The notes: a model not told the origin generated them from the sequence alone. Positions 1 to 6,479 are shown, counted from the first letter of the stretch. The stretch is DNA of 6,642 nucleotides from Actinomycetes bacterium (GCA_021827225.1 JAKAXG010000245.1:1-6642), one strand, 5' to 3'. Numbers and translations: made by a program.

Positions 1-85
1 CGTAGGAGCAGTATCCCGTAGCGAACTATTCCGGCTACGAGTGACGTGCGGGGGTCGTAACCGGGGTATGCCGGTCTGCAGGCGG
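1..85. other. Short non-coding left edge downstream of the MTHFR-like gene
   Basis: No gene is supported here. A weak 6-bp stem (cgtagc at 17-22 with gctacg at 34-39, loop 11) lies downstream of the MTHFR-like stop, but it has no T-run on either side, so I do not call it a terminator. Confidence 0.5.
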
Positions 86-779
86 CTACACGGTGCGCGG
101 GAGCAGTGTCTCCAGCCCCTGAGCTACTTCCCGGTAGCGGCGGACCGGAACCAGGTGCACGCCGGCGAAGGCGTCGGAGTCTCGGAGCCCCGAGACCATC
201 TCACAGGCGTGTTCAACGCCAGCGGAAGGATCGTCGGCGAGCCTGGCCAGCAGCCACTCCGGGATGGCGAGTTGCGGGATGTCGGCGCTGAGCTTGCGAC
301 CCATCGCCACGCTGGCCACCACCATCACCCCGGCGGTATACCGGCCCGTCGAAGGTAACCGCCTCCCGCCAGTGCAGCAGTTGCTCCCAGGAGAAGCCGA
401 CCTGGGCGAAGAGGAAGTCCGCTTCGCTCTTCCAGGCCGGGACAGGGCCCAGTGACGACGAGACCCCTATGCGGATGCTGTCTGTGCCTGCGTAGTGCTC
501 GGCGGCGAAGAGGCGGGCCTGCTCGATCATCGTCCGGACCGTCAGGTCGTCGGATCGCCGTCCCGACTCCGGCCGGTCCCCGTAGACGAAGAGGAACTCG
601 CGCACCCCGTAGGCCGCAGCGGTGAGGAGGTCCCGACGGAACCCCAACGTGTTGCGGTCCCGAGCGTTGAGGCAGGCGATCGCTCCGCCGCCCATCAGGA
701 GGACCTCATGAGCCACCGCGATGCTCGAGACCGTCGCCCGGCCGATGTGATTGTCAGGGATGAGGTACCTGGAGGAGAT
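86..779 (-). pseudogene. MTHFR-like (MetF family) gene, frameshifted and lacking a normal 5' end
   Basis: Seen: two minus-strand frames join into one MTHFR-like protein. The upstream frame (to about 336) reads YLIPDNHIGRATVSS, then CLNARDRNTLG, then FLFVYGDRP, then DFLFAQVGFSWEQ and FDGPVY. The downstream frame (334 to TAG at 86-88) continues with AGVMVVASVAMGRKL, IPEWLLARL and GVHLVPVRRYREVAQ. Deleting one G of plus-strand 335-336 fuses them into about 226 residues; the family is usually about 290-310. Known: MTHFRs are FAD-dependent TIM barrels that reduce methylene-tetrahydrofolate; RDRN, GD and the late GVHL segments are typical. Odd: the only GTG/ATG/TTG start in the upstream frame is at 716, inside conserved sequence, and the N-terminal E-x-x-P-P segment with the catalytic Glu is not found. 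Inference: a decayed gene, or a real gene hit by sequencing errors. The exact MTHFR subfamily is unknown. The upstream limit at 779 is approximate. Confidence 0.78.
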
Positions 780-1003
780 GGACCTCGTGGAGCATGCTGG
801 GACGGAGAAGGCCGTTGGTCGACTCCTCCAGTTCCGTCGGGGATGCGGCCGCTGGTCGAGCCGGTAGAGAGCCGCTCCTGCCGCCGCTGCCGGTGGCCGG
901 CGCCGGGGCGCTGAGCCGTGGCGAGCGGTAGGGGGTGGCGTGGCCCTTGCGAGGGATGTGGGCGGATCGAAGCTGATCGGCCCGAACGGCTCGGAAGCCC
1001 TGG
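780..1003. other. Gene-poor stretch upstream of the MTHFR-like remnant
   Basis: No recognisable gene. The minus-strand frame carrying the MTHFR motifs stays open back to a TGA at 1032-1034, but from about 780 upward it is Ala/Pro/Arg-rich without family motifs and has no ATG, GTG or TTG start. A second minus frame (ATG at 1033-1035, stop at 754-756, 93 codons) contains TELEESTNG near 814-837. This is faintly like an MTHFR N-terminus, but the remainder is low-complexity Arg/Pro/Ser sequence. Most likely this is degraded 5' gene sequence plus the intergenic space shared with the divergent Rieske gene. Confidence 0.5.
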
Positions 1004-1057
1004 CGGGACCGTACTCCGGTCCCGATGCCGCTCACATCGGGCCCTCAGCCGCGGCTG
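1004..1057. promoter_or_regulatory. Cluster of three inverted repeats upstream of the Rieske gene
   Basis: Seen: (1) CGGGACCG 1004-1011 and CGGTCCCG 1017-1024, a perfect 8-bp stem with loop TACTC. (2) CCCGATG 1021-1027 and CATCGGG 1035-1041, a perfect 7-bp stem with a 7-nt loop. (3) CAGCCGCGGCTG 1046-1057, a perfect 12-bp palindrome. Repeats 1 and 2 share bases 1021-1024, so as RNA they cannot form together. The cluster ends 43 bp before the Rieske ATG and just upstream of a possible -10 (TAGGCT, 1062-1067). It could be an operator region, a 5' leader with alternative structures, or chance in GC-rich DNA. No T-run follows any of the stems, apart from TTT at 1060-1062 after repeat 3. Confidence 0.4.
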
Positions 1058-1061
1058 GGTT

Positions 1062-1067
1062 TAGGCT
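1062..1067 (+). promoter_or_regulatory. Possible -10 box for the Rieske gene
   Basis: TAGGCT fits the actinobacterial TANNNT -10 pattern. It would start transcription about 25-28 nt before the ATG, leaving room for the Shine-Dalgarno at 1088-1093. No convincing -35 element is visible, so this rests on the hexamer and its position only. Confidence 0.25.
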
Positions 1068-1087
1068 CGTCGGCGCTAGGTGAGATC

Positions 1088-1093
1088 GAGGAG
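1088..1093 (+). promoter_or_regulatory. Shine-Dalgarno that decides the Rieske start
   Basis: GAGGAG with 7 nt to ATG 1101. The in-frame GTG at 1080 has no such signal upstream, and starting there would add seven residues (MRSRRCD) that are not needed by the Rieske fold. This favours ATG 1101. Confidence 0.75.
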
Positions 1094-1100
1094 ATGCGAC

Positions 1101-1484
1101 ATGGGCACTGAACTTCGGGTTGGACCGCTGACCGACTTTGCAGATGGAGGCCTGACTGCCGTTGAGACCAGTGGGCACCGGCTTATCGTCGAGCGCAAGG
1201 GCAATGAGGTTCACGCTGCCCGTAACCGCTGCCCCCATCTCGGCTTCTCGCTGACACGCGGCCCCGGCGGCCTGAGATACGAGGACGGCGTTGTGCAGTG
1301 CCCGTGGCACAACTCGCGCTTCAACGTCTGCACCGGGGAGAATCTCGACTGGGTCACTGGGTTCGCCGGACGGCAGGTGCCGCATTGGTCCCGGCGTATG
1401 GTCGCCCTGGGCCGTAAGCCGCGCGGCCTCGATACGTTGTCGGCGGCCGTGCGCGATGGCGACGTCTACGTCACCATCGACTAG
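1101..1484 (+). CDS. Small stand-alone Rieske [2Fe-2S] protein
   Basis: A 127-residue soluble protein with the two Rieske cluster ligands: C44-P-H46 (in RCPHLG) and C67-P-W-H70 (in QCPWHNSRF), spaced C-x-H-x20-C-x2-H. RF-N-V-C-TGE follows, the usual tail of a Rieske ferredoxin-like domain, and the protein ends with the typical DGDVYV strand. Known: such proteins bind a 2Fe-2S cluster through two Cys and two His and pass electrons to oxygenases or reductases. There is no signal peptide or membrane segment, so it is probably cytosolic. The x20 spacer is a few residues longer than the common 15-17. No oxygenase, reductase or nitrite reductase large subunit lies beside it, so its partner is unknown. 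It is single-gene: the remnant upstream diverges and the next gene converges. The start at ATG 1101 is chosen by the Shine-Dalgarno. Confidence 0.88.
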   Translation: MGTELRVGPLTDFADGGLTAVETSGHRLIVERKGNEVHAARNRCPHLGFSLTRGPGGLRYEDGVVQCPWHNSRFNVCTGENLDWVTGFAGRQVPHWSRRMVALGRKPRGLDTLSAAVRDGDVYVTID

Positions 1485-1565
1485 ACCGTCCGTGGGCGAA
1501 CTCCAGGACGCTGTCTATTCAGGGCACGGGACGGCCAGTTCTTCCTGATGGCTCCCAGGCGCACC

Positions 1566-1592
1566 GCTTCCCGCCCGAAGATGGGTGGAAGC
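1566..1592. terminator. Hairpin between convergent Rieske and propeller genes
   Basis: The arms GCTTCC(C)GCCC 1566-1576 and GGGTGGAAGC 1583-1592 form about ten pairs with one bulged C and one G-T pair around a GAAGAT loop. It sits between the Rieske stop (1484) and the propeller stop (1618-1620), where either transcript would need to end. There is no T-run on either side, so it would be a U-less, actinobacterial-style terminator. A second small dyad, CCTCAACTGAGG at 1600-1611, lies 6 nt past the propeller stop. The rest of the 133-bp gap shows nothing else. Confidence 0.45.
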
Positions 1593-1617
1593 CAGATGGC
1601 CTCAACTGAGGTTCTGG

Positions 1618-3846
1618 TCATCGGGACAGGGGGAGCCGGGGGGTGTGGGCCGCCCAGTGGGCGCCGCCGTCCGAGCTGCTCCAGACGACGCCCGCCTGCC
1701 CGTAGGCCCACAGCTGGCCGGGCCCGGTGGCGATCACCCCGGCGAGCTGGGCGGAGCCGACCAGGCGGTAGGCGTTCCAGGTCCTGCCGGCGTCCCGGGT
1801 GACCAGGATGGATGGAGCGGAGCCGGGGGAGGTGACGTCGGGGCATACCAGCACGGCGGTGGCTGCGGCGGCGCTGGCCGTATCGCACTGGTACCCGGCG
1901 GGGATGGACCGGGTCATCCAGTGGGCGCCTCCGTCGGTGCTGGTGGCCACCTCCGTCGGGCAGCGTAGGGAGGTCGCCGATGCGGTGCCGAGCACCACGG
2001 CCAGGGAGGAGCCGTATCCGAGGCCCTGGATGTACGGGGACAGCCCCAGGTTGCCGACCCTCCGCCAGGAGGTCCCGCCGTCGCCGGTGACGTCCACCGG
2101 GGCCCCTGAAGGCGTCACGGGTGATGCCAGCTGGGGCTTTGTGCAGGCGTAACCCTGGCCCACGGCCATGCCATTGCGGGCGGTGGCGAAGGCGACGGTC
2201 TGCCACGCTGCCCGGTTCAGCCCGGGAATGGCGGCGGACGCCCCGGTGCGGCCCCCGTCGTGGCTGATCCAAAGCTGGCCGGGCTGGGGCGATTGCACCG
2301 CCAGCAGACCGGACGGGCCTGCTGCGACGACCGGCTGGTAGCCGTTCTCGGCTGTCCGGGCGGCGGATGGCAGGGGCTGCCAGCTGCGCCCGCTGTCGGT
2401 GGAGAGGTACTGGCCGGCTGCGGTGTCCAGGTAGAGGGTCGATCCCGATCCCAACAGAGCTGCGATTCCCACCGCGGCCGGGTCGGCCACGGCCGACCAG
2501 TTGCGGGCCCCGTCGGTGGAGTGCCACATCACCGATGAGCCGGCCGGCCCCCCGCCGACGAGCCACACGTCGGCGGCTCCATTGATCGCCAGGTGCAGGC
2601 CCGATGCGCTTGACCGGCTCCAGGTTGTGCCGCCATCGGTGCTGAACCACAGGCTCCCCCCGCACGGCCCGTTGGCCCCCATGGCGCATCCGCCTACCAG
2701 CGCGTAGCCGTCCCGGGCGCTGACGAAGTGGATGCTGTCGAACGGGCCGCCGTTGCCCGTCCCGGCGCCCGACGAACTGCCGCCCGCGGCGTACACCTGC
2801 GTCCAGTGGTTCCCGCCGTCGGTGGAGACCATCACGGCCCGCTGGGGGAACATGCCGAGTTTGGAAAAATTGCCACCCGCCGCGAAACCGTGGCCGGCAT
2901 CGGGGAACCCGACGGAGTCCAGGAGCCATCCCACGCAGGTCCCGGGTACCGCCTTCCACGTGGCGCCTCCGTCGTTCGTCGACCAGATCTCGCTGTCACA
3001 GGCCGAACTCCCGGCCCGGGCGCCCTGGGCCGCGACGGTGCCGGTGGCGAATCCGTGTTGCGTGTCGACGAACGCCAGCCCACCGTCGGGTCTGCCTCCC
3101 GGAAGGGTCACCTCGCTCCAGTGCCGGCCGCCGTCGGTGCTGCGCAGCAGCCGCGGGGCGGTGACGTCCTGGCCGAAGGTGGCGGCCGAGACGGCCAGGC
3201 CGAGGGAGGGAGTCGGGAAGTCGAGGCGCAGCCCCGCCCATTGAAGCCCGATGTAGCCCGAAGGCTCTCCCGCCGGGGGTGGCAGCGACGGCGTGAACGA
3301 GCTCCACGTGTCGCCGCCGTCGGTGCTCTCCACCAGGATGGGCGCGGCCTGATTGGGATCGCTTCCCGGCGCCGCGTAGGTCCCGGCTGCCATGACCTCC
3401 CCGTCGGTGGCACCCACCCAGAAGAGGGACGCCCCCGGGCGCGACCAGACCGTTTCCCACGTGGCTCCGTCATCAGTGGTGCGCTGTATTTCTCCGGTGC
3501 CGCCGGCCAGGCCCCCCGTGGCCAGGAAGCCTGTCCCCGACGGCGTGAACACCAGGTCCTGCTGACCGGCCGCCGGGCCCCCGGCTTCCGGCCCAGGTGG
3601 TGCCGGAAGGACCGCCGTGGCATGGCCGGCCACCCGCAACGGCAGCGCGGGGGCCACCGGCTGCGTCCCCGGCGACGCCTGGGAACGGACCGGATCCGGC
3701 CGCCCGCCGGGAGGGCTTCCACAGGCTGACAGCGCCACCGCTACCCCCAGGGCAGCCAGAACACCCATTCCGCGGACCCGGTGCCGGCGCGCCGGCCCGC
3801 TCAGGGGGCCCCACCCCGGAGACGGTCGTTCGCGCGGCACACCCAT
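1618..3846 (-). CDS. YCF48/BNR-repeat beta-propeller lipoprotein
   Basis: A 742-residue exported protein from ATG 3844-3846. A basic stretch (RRHRVR) is followed by a hydrophobic core (residues 27-41) and lipobox LSAC with Cys42, indicating a diacylglycerol-anchored envelope lipoprotein. A Pro/Gly-rich linker follows. Thirteen Asp-box-like S/T-x-D-x-G-x-x-W motifs then start near residues 123, 174, 236, 289, 341, 402, 443, 482, 528, 587, 636, 683 and 724, about 50 apart, interleaved with F-x-x-x-x-x-G-[FY]-A-x-G segments (for example FVDTQHGFATG) typical of YCF48/sortilin-like propellers. Motif 9 has Gly for Trp. About 700 mature residues at roughly 50 per blade suggests two seven-bladed propellers (inference). 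Eight Cys in the mature body could form disulfides. I see no enzyme active site; the role is probably binding or surface scaffolding. The start is uncertain: ATG 3876 and TTG 3957 are also in frame, and none has a clear Shine-Dalgarno. Confidence 0.85.
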   Translation of the reverse strand: MGVPRERPSPGWGPLSGPARRHRVRGMGVLAALGVAVALSACGSPPGGRPDPVRSQASPGTQPVAPALPLRVAGHATAVLPAPPGPEAGGPAAGQQDLVFTPSGTGFLATGGLAGGTGEIQRTTDDGATWETVWSRPGASLFWVGATDGEVMAAGTYAAPGSDPNQAAPILVESTDGGDTWSSFTPSLPPPAGEPSGYIGLQWAGLRLDFPTPSLGLAVSAATFGQDVTAPRLLRSTDGGRHWSEVTLPGGRPDGGLAFVDTQHGFATGTVAAQGARAGSSACDSEIWSTNDGGATWKAVPGTCVGWLLDSVGFPDAGHGFAAGGNFSKLGMFPQRAVMVSTDGGNHWTQVYAAGGSSSGAGTGNGGPFDSIHFVSARDGYALVGGCAMGANGPCGGSLWFSTDGGTTWSRSSASGLHLAINGAADVWLVGGGPAGSSVMWHSTDGARNWSAVADPAAVGIAALLGSGSTLYLDTAAGQYLSTDSGRSWQPLPSAARTAENGYQPVVAAGPSGLLAVQSPQPGQLWISHDGGRTGASAAIPGLNRAAWQTVAFATARNGMAVGQGYACTKPQLASPVTPSGAPVDVTGDGGTSWRRVGNLGLSPYIQGLGYGSSLAVVLGTASATSLRCPTEVATSTDGGAHWMTRSIPAGYQCDTASAAAATAVLVCPDVTSPGSAPSILVTRDAGRTWNAYRLVGSAQLAGVIATGPGQLWAYGQAGVVWSSSDGGAHWAAHTPRLPLSR

Positions 3847-3977
3847 CTGACGGGCGGCGGCAACAGAAAGTTTCATCCGCCGGCGAATCTGCTGGCTGAA
3901 GCTGGCGCCGTGACCGTCTGTCAGGGAGAACCGCGCCGTGCCACGCGGGCGCTCCAACCGCAGGTCCCGGCCCGGTG

Positions 3978-3983
3978 TAGGGT
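3978..3983 (+). promoter_or_regulatory. Possible -10 box giving a near-leaderless methyltransferase mRNA
   Basis: TAGGGT (TANNNT type) ends 10 nt before ATG 3994. A start site six or seven bases downstream would leave an mRNA with only a few bases before the ATG, which fits the lack of a Shine-Dalgarno. The rest of the 147-bp gap between the divergent propeller and methyltransferase starts shows no clear -35 element or other signal. Confidence 0.3.
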
Positions 3984-3993
3984 CGGTCCCCGG

Positions 3994-5013
3994 ATGAATG
4001 CCACCGAGTCGTCAGCCCCGCAGGCCGTACTGTCGGCTGCTCAGCAGGTGTGGCGGTCGCTGCCGGAGGGCATCAGGGACTCCGCCGCAGCCCGGGCGGC
4101 GCGGCGGGCGACGGTCGGCCTGATCACCGGCTCCACGCCGGAGGAGCCGAGGGTCATCCGGACCCTGGCGGAGCTCGACGAGATGATCGCCAGGTTGGAG
4201 CAGGCGGTGCGCTCCTCCGACGATGAGCTGCGCCGGGGGTTCAGGTCATTCCGGATGGAACTCGACTGGTCCATGCCGGGCGACCCGTTCTCGCCCGCCT
4301 ACAGGCGGGCCGTGCTGGAGATGTACGAATGGCTCCACGGCGGTCCGTACTCGGTTGACAACGAGAGCACCCCCTTCGACATGGATTCCGCCCTGGTCCG
4401 GCCGTTCCCTTACCTGACCGGCAGCCCCGCAACCGTCGGCGACTATCTCATAGCGATCGGCCATTTGGTACGCACGGTCGGTCTCGGTCCCGGCAGCCGC
4501 GTCCTGGAGCTGGGGCCCGGCTGGGGCAACGTCGCCGTTCCCCTGGCGCAGCTGGGCTGCGAAGTGACCGTGATGGACGTTTCTCCGCCGTTCGTGGACC
4601 TGGTCGCGGCGAGGGGCCGGCAGGTGGGGGTGGAGATCGATGCTCGGGTCGGCGACTTCTCCTCGGTTGAGCAGGTCGCCGCCGGTGACCGACCCTTCGA
4701 CGCGGTCGTGTTCTTCGAGAGCTTCCACCATTGCGCCGACCACACCGAACTGCTGGAGAAGCTAGGGGCCATGGTCGCCCCCGGCGGCAGGCTGGTGTTC
4801 GCGGCCGAGCCCGTCGAGCGGCGGTTCTGGCAGCCGTGGGGCCTGAGGCTCGACGGGGAGTCCCTGTGGGCGATCCGGCGCAACGGCTGGCTGGAGCTGG
4901 GCTTCCGGCGGGACTACTTCCTGGAGGCGCTGCGCCGGGCCGGGTGGCGGGCCGAGCTGGTGGCCTGCTCCGCGACCCCCTGGGGTCAGGCCTGGGTGGC
5001 CCGGCGGGCCTGA
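3994..5013 (+). CDS. Class I SAM-dependent methyltransferase
   Basis: A 339-residue protein from ATG 3994. Residues 55-90 are charged and helical-looking (LAELDEMIARLEQAVRSSDD), possibly a short coiled coil. A conserved-looking linker follows (SVDNESTPFDMDSALVRPFPYLTGS), leading into a Rossmann methyltransferase domain. Its motif I is VLELGPGWGN (170-179), the acidic SAM-ribose residue is D195 in VTVMDVS, the motif IV region is FDAVVFFESFHH (235-246), and a later strand is GGRLVFAAEP (264-273). The linker plus GPGWGN combination is familiar from methyltransferases found with glycosyltransferases in polysaccharide clusters, so a sugar or glycan substrate is possible, but no such neighbours are present. 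The frame is open upstream to 3781, but those residues are low-complexity and overlap the divergent gene, so 3994 is preferred. It is soluble with no signal peptide. The substrate is unknown. Confidence 0.87.
   Translation: MNATESSAPQAVLSAAQQVWRSLPEGIRDSAAARAARRATVGLITGSTPEEPRVIRTLAELDEMIARLEQAVRSSDDELRRGFRSFRMELDWSMPGDPFSPAYRRAVLEMYEWLHGGPYSVDNESTPFDMDSALVRPFPYLTGSPATVGDYLIAIGHLVRTVGLGPGSRVLELGPGWGNVAVPLAQLGCEVTVMDVSPPFVDLVAARGRQVGVEIDARVGDFSSVEQVAAGDRPFDAVVFFESFHHCADHTELLEKLGAMVAPGGRLVFAAEPVERRFWQPWGLRLDGESLWAIRRNGWLELGFRRDYFLEALRRAGWRAELVACSATPWGQAWVARRA
4987..5012. terminator. Possible shared hairpin at the convergent methyltransferase/ACAD ends
   Basis: Outer arms CAGGCC 4987-4992 and GGCCTG 5007-5012 flank an alternative inner stem GGCCC-GGC-GGGCC (4998-5010). 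It overlaps the methyltransferase stop and lies 15 nt past the acyl-CoA dehydrogenase stop. There is no T-run on either strand. With only 13 bp between the two stop codons, any terminator must overlap coding sequence, but this one may be chance in GC-rich DNA. Confidence 0.25.
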
Positions 5014-5026
5014 ACCTGGCGGGCGG

Positions 5027-6307
5027 TTACCTCCGTTTGGCGAAATAGGTCTTGTAGCGCTCTGCGGCTTCGGCCAGATCGGGTCGGGATTCGAGGACCG
5101 GCTGCATCTTCTTCCAGGCTTCCTCGCGCTTGTGGGGGAGGTACTCGGTGGGCCAGTAGCCCTCGTGGGGCCGGTACTCCTTCAGGACCCGGCGGGCGAC
5201 GGTGGCTATGTGGACCTCGTCGACACCGTCGGCGATGCCCATCGTCGGGGCCGACGCGTACATGGCCTGTAGGGGGGTCAGGTCGGTGGTGCCCAGGGAC
5301 CCGAGGATGTGCAGGGCGTTGAAGGACACCTCCCGCAGCACCTTGGCCATTGTGAACTTCACCGCCGCGATATCGGTTCGCGCCTCTGCCGTCGAGGTCT
5401 GGTCGATCTTCCACGCTGTCTCGAGCACGAACAACCGGAGCATGCGGATGGCTGCGTAGGACTCGGCGATCTTCTCCTGGACCATCTGGTGCTCGGCGAT
5501 GAGCTTGCCGTGTGAGTGCCGGCTCAGAGCCCGCTCGCACATCATGTCGAACGCCAGCTGGCACTGCGCGATGGTTCGCATGGCATGGTGGATGCGCCCA
5601 CCGCCGAGGCGGCGCTGCGCCAGCACCTTGGCGCCGTCCTCCGGGCCGAGTAGATGGTCGGCGGGCACCCGGACGTCGCGGTAGATGACGTGGTTGTGGT
5701 TGCGGGGCTCGGGCATGATCTCCACGCCCGGGGTGTTGCGGGGCACCACGAACATGCCGTTGGTGCACATGACGAAGAGGATGTCGGCCACCCGGCCGGC
5801 CGAGGTGAACCACTTCTCCCCGTTGATCACCCACTCGTCGCCGTCGCGGATCGCGTGGGTCTTGAACAGGTTCGGATCCGATCCGCCCTGCGGTTCGGTC
5901 ATTGAGTAAGCGGAGAACATCTCCTGGGCCAGCAGCGGCTGGAGCCACCGCTCCTTCTGCTCCTCGGTGCCGTAAGCCGCCAGCATCTCCATGTTCCCTG
6001 TATCGGGAGCGGCCGCTCCGAACATCTGGGGGGCGCCCTGGTAGCGGCCGATGATCTCGTTCAGCAACCCGAGTTTCAGCTGCCCGAATCCGGGGCCTCC
6101 CAACTCCTCGTCGAGGAAGATGGCCCACAGACCCTGGTCCTTGACCTCCTGCTGGAGCTCCCGGACATATGCCTTCACCACCGGGTCCGGTGAGCGGACG
6201 GCGTAGGGGAACACGTGGTCCAGGGGTTCGACCTTCTCCTTGCAGAAATCGGCCACCCAGTCGAGCTTCTTCTGGAATTCCGGCTCGGTCGAGAAGTCCC
6301 AGGCCAT
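5027..6307 (-). CDS. Acyl-CoA dehydrogenase, ACAD10/11-like
   Basis: A 426-residue cytosolic flavoenzyme. Known for the family: FAD-dependent alpha,beta-dehydrogenation of acyl-CoA, with electrons passed to electron-transfer flavoprotein. Seen: an N-terminal helical domain (about 1-125, including the DEELGGPGFG turn), the YSMTEPQGGSDP FAD/substrate loop at 134-145, NGEKWFTSA at 162-170 in the middle beta domain, and a C-terminal helical domain with GRIHHAMR and LGSLGTTDLTPL. D360 in ADGVDEVH sits where medium-chain dehydrogenases carry the catalytic Glu of YEGT; a D-G-x-D-E-V-H signature is usual in the ACAD10/11-like subfamily. Length and all segments are complete. The start at ATG 6307 is supported by GGAGGG (6316-6321) with 8 nt spacing. 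It is tail-to-tail with the methyltransferase and divergent from the right-edge lipoprotein. The chain length used cannot be read from sequence. Confidence 0.95.
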   Translation of the reverse strand: MAWDFSTEPEFQKKLDWVADFCKEKVEPLDHVFPYAVRSPDPVVKAYVRELQQEVKDQGLWAIFLDEELGGPGFGQLKLGLLNEIIGRYQGAPQMFGAAAPDTGNMEMLAAYGTEEQKERWLQPLLAQEMFSAYSMTEPQGGSDPNLFKTHAIRDGDEWVINGEKWFTSAGRVADILFVMCTNGMFVVPRNTPGVEIMPEPRNHNHVIYRDVRVPADHLLGPEDGAKVLAQRRLGGGRIHHAMRTIAQCQLAFDMMCERALSRHSHGKLIAEHQMVQEKIAESYAAIRMLRLFVLETAWKIDQTSTAEARTDIAAVKFTMAKVLREVSFNALHILGSLGTTDLTPLQAMYASAPTMGIADGVDEVHIATVARRVLKEYRPHEGYWPTEYLPHKREEAWKKMQPVLESRPDLAEAAERYKTYFAKRR

Positions 6308-6321
6308 TTACCCATCCCTCC

Positions 6322-6465
6322 GCTTCGAGCCGGGCCACCAGCCTGGCTTCCCGCACAGCGTGCATCATCGGGCTGGTCCCCTGCCAACCGGCTGGTCGAG
6401 ATTCCCTGCGCAGGCCGGCCGGCCGGGGACCGGTAGCCGAGACTCCCCTGTACGCCCGGTTGCTC
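6322..6465. other. Divergent intergenic region between ACAD and lipoprotein genes
   Basis: No gene seen. It contains direct repeats GGCTGGTC (6371-6378 and 6390-6397, 19 bp apart), an inverted pair GGTCCCC 6375-6381 and GGGGACC 6425-6431, a self-complementary GGCCGGCCGGCC tract at 6413-6424, and the first copy (6356-6365) of CAGCGTGCAT, repeated at 6476-6485. No -35/-10 pair for the dehydrogenase was convincing. Confidence 0.45.
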
Positions 6466-6471
6466 TAACCT
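6466..6471 (+). promoter_or_regulatory. Likely -10 box of a leaderless lipoprotein mRNA
   Basis: TAACCT (TANNNT type) ends 8 nt before GTG 6480. Transcription six or seven bases downstream would begin essentially at the GTG, which explains the absence of any Shine-Dalgarno. No clear -35 element is visible. Confidence 0.4.
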
Positions 6472-6479
6472 CACGCAGC

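Noticed and set aside
17..39. 6-bp stem as a terminator for the MTHFR-like gene
   Set aside because: Short stem, 11-nt loop and no T-run on either side.
754..1035. A 93-codon minus-strand open frame as a separate small gene
   Set aside because: Sequence is low-complexity Arg/Ser/Pro/Ala with no visible ribosome site and no family; only its last third might be a frameshifted piece of the MTHFR-like gene.
1486..1534. CCGTCC/GGACGG inverted pair after the Rieske stop
   Set aside because: Six pairs around a 37-nt loop are expected by chance; the hairpin at 1566-1592 is much stronger.
1481..2959. A 492-codon open frame on the minus strand inside the propeller gene
   Set aside because: It is an offset frame of the propeller lipoprotein, Arg/Gly/Pro-rich with no motifs, whereas the overlapping frame carries 13 regular Asp-boxes and a signal peptide.
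2728..3729. A 333-codon plus-strand open frame antisense to the propeller gene
   Set aside because: Composition is Arg/Gly/Ala/Pro-rich without recognisable motifs; long antisense frames are expected in GC-rich genes.
4986..6368. A 460-codon minus-strand open frame overlapping the acyl-CoA dehydrogenase
   Set aside because: It is a shadow: the other frame gives a complete acyl-CoA dehydrogenase with a good Shine-Dalgarno, and this frame shows no family motifs.
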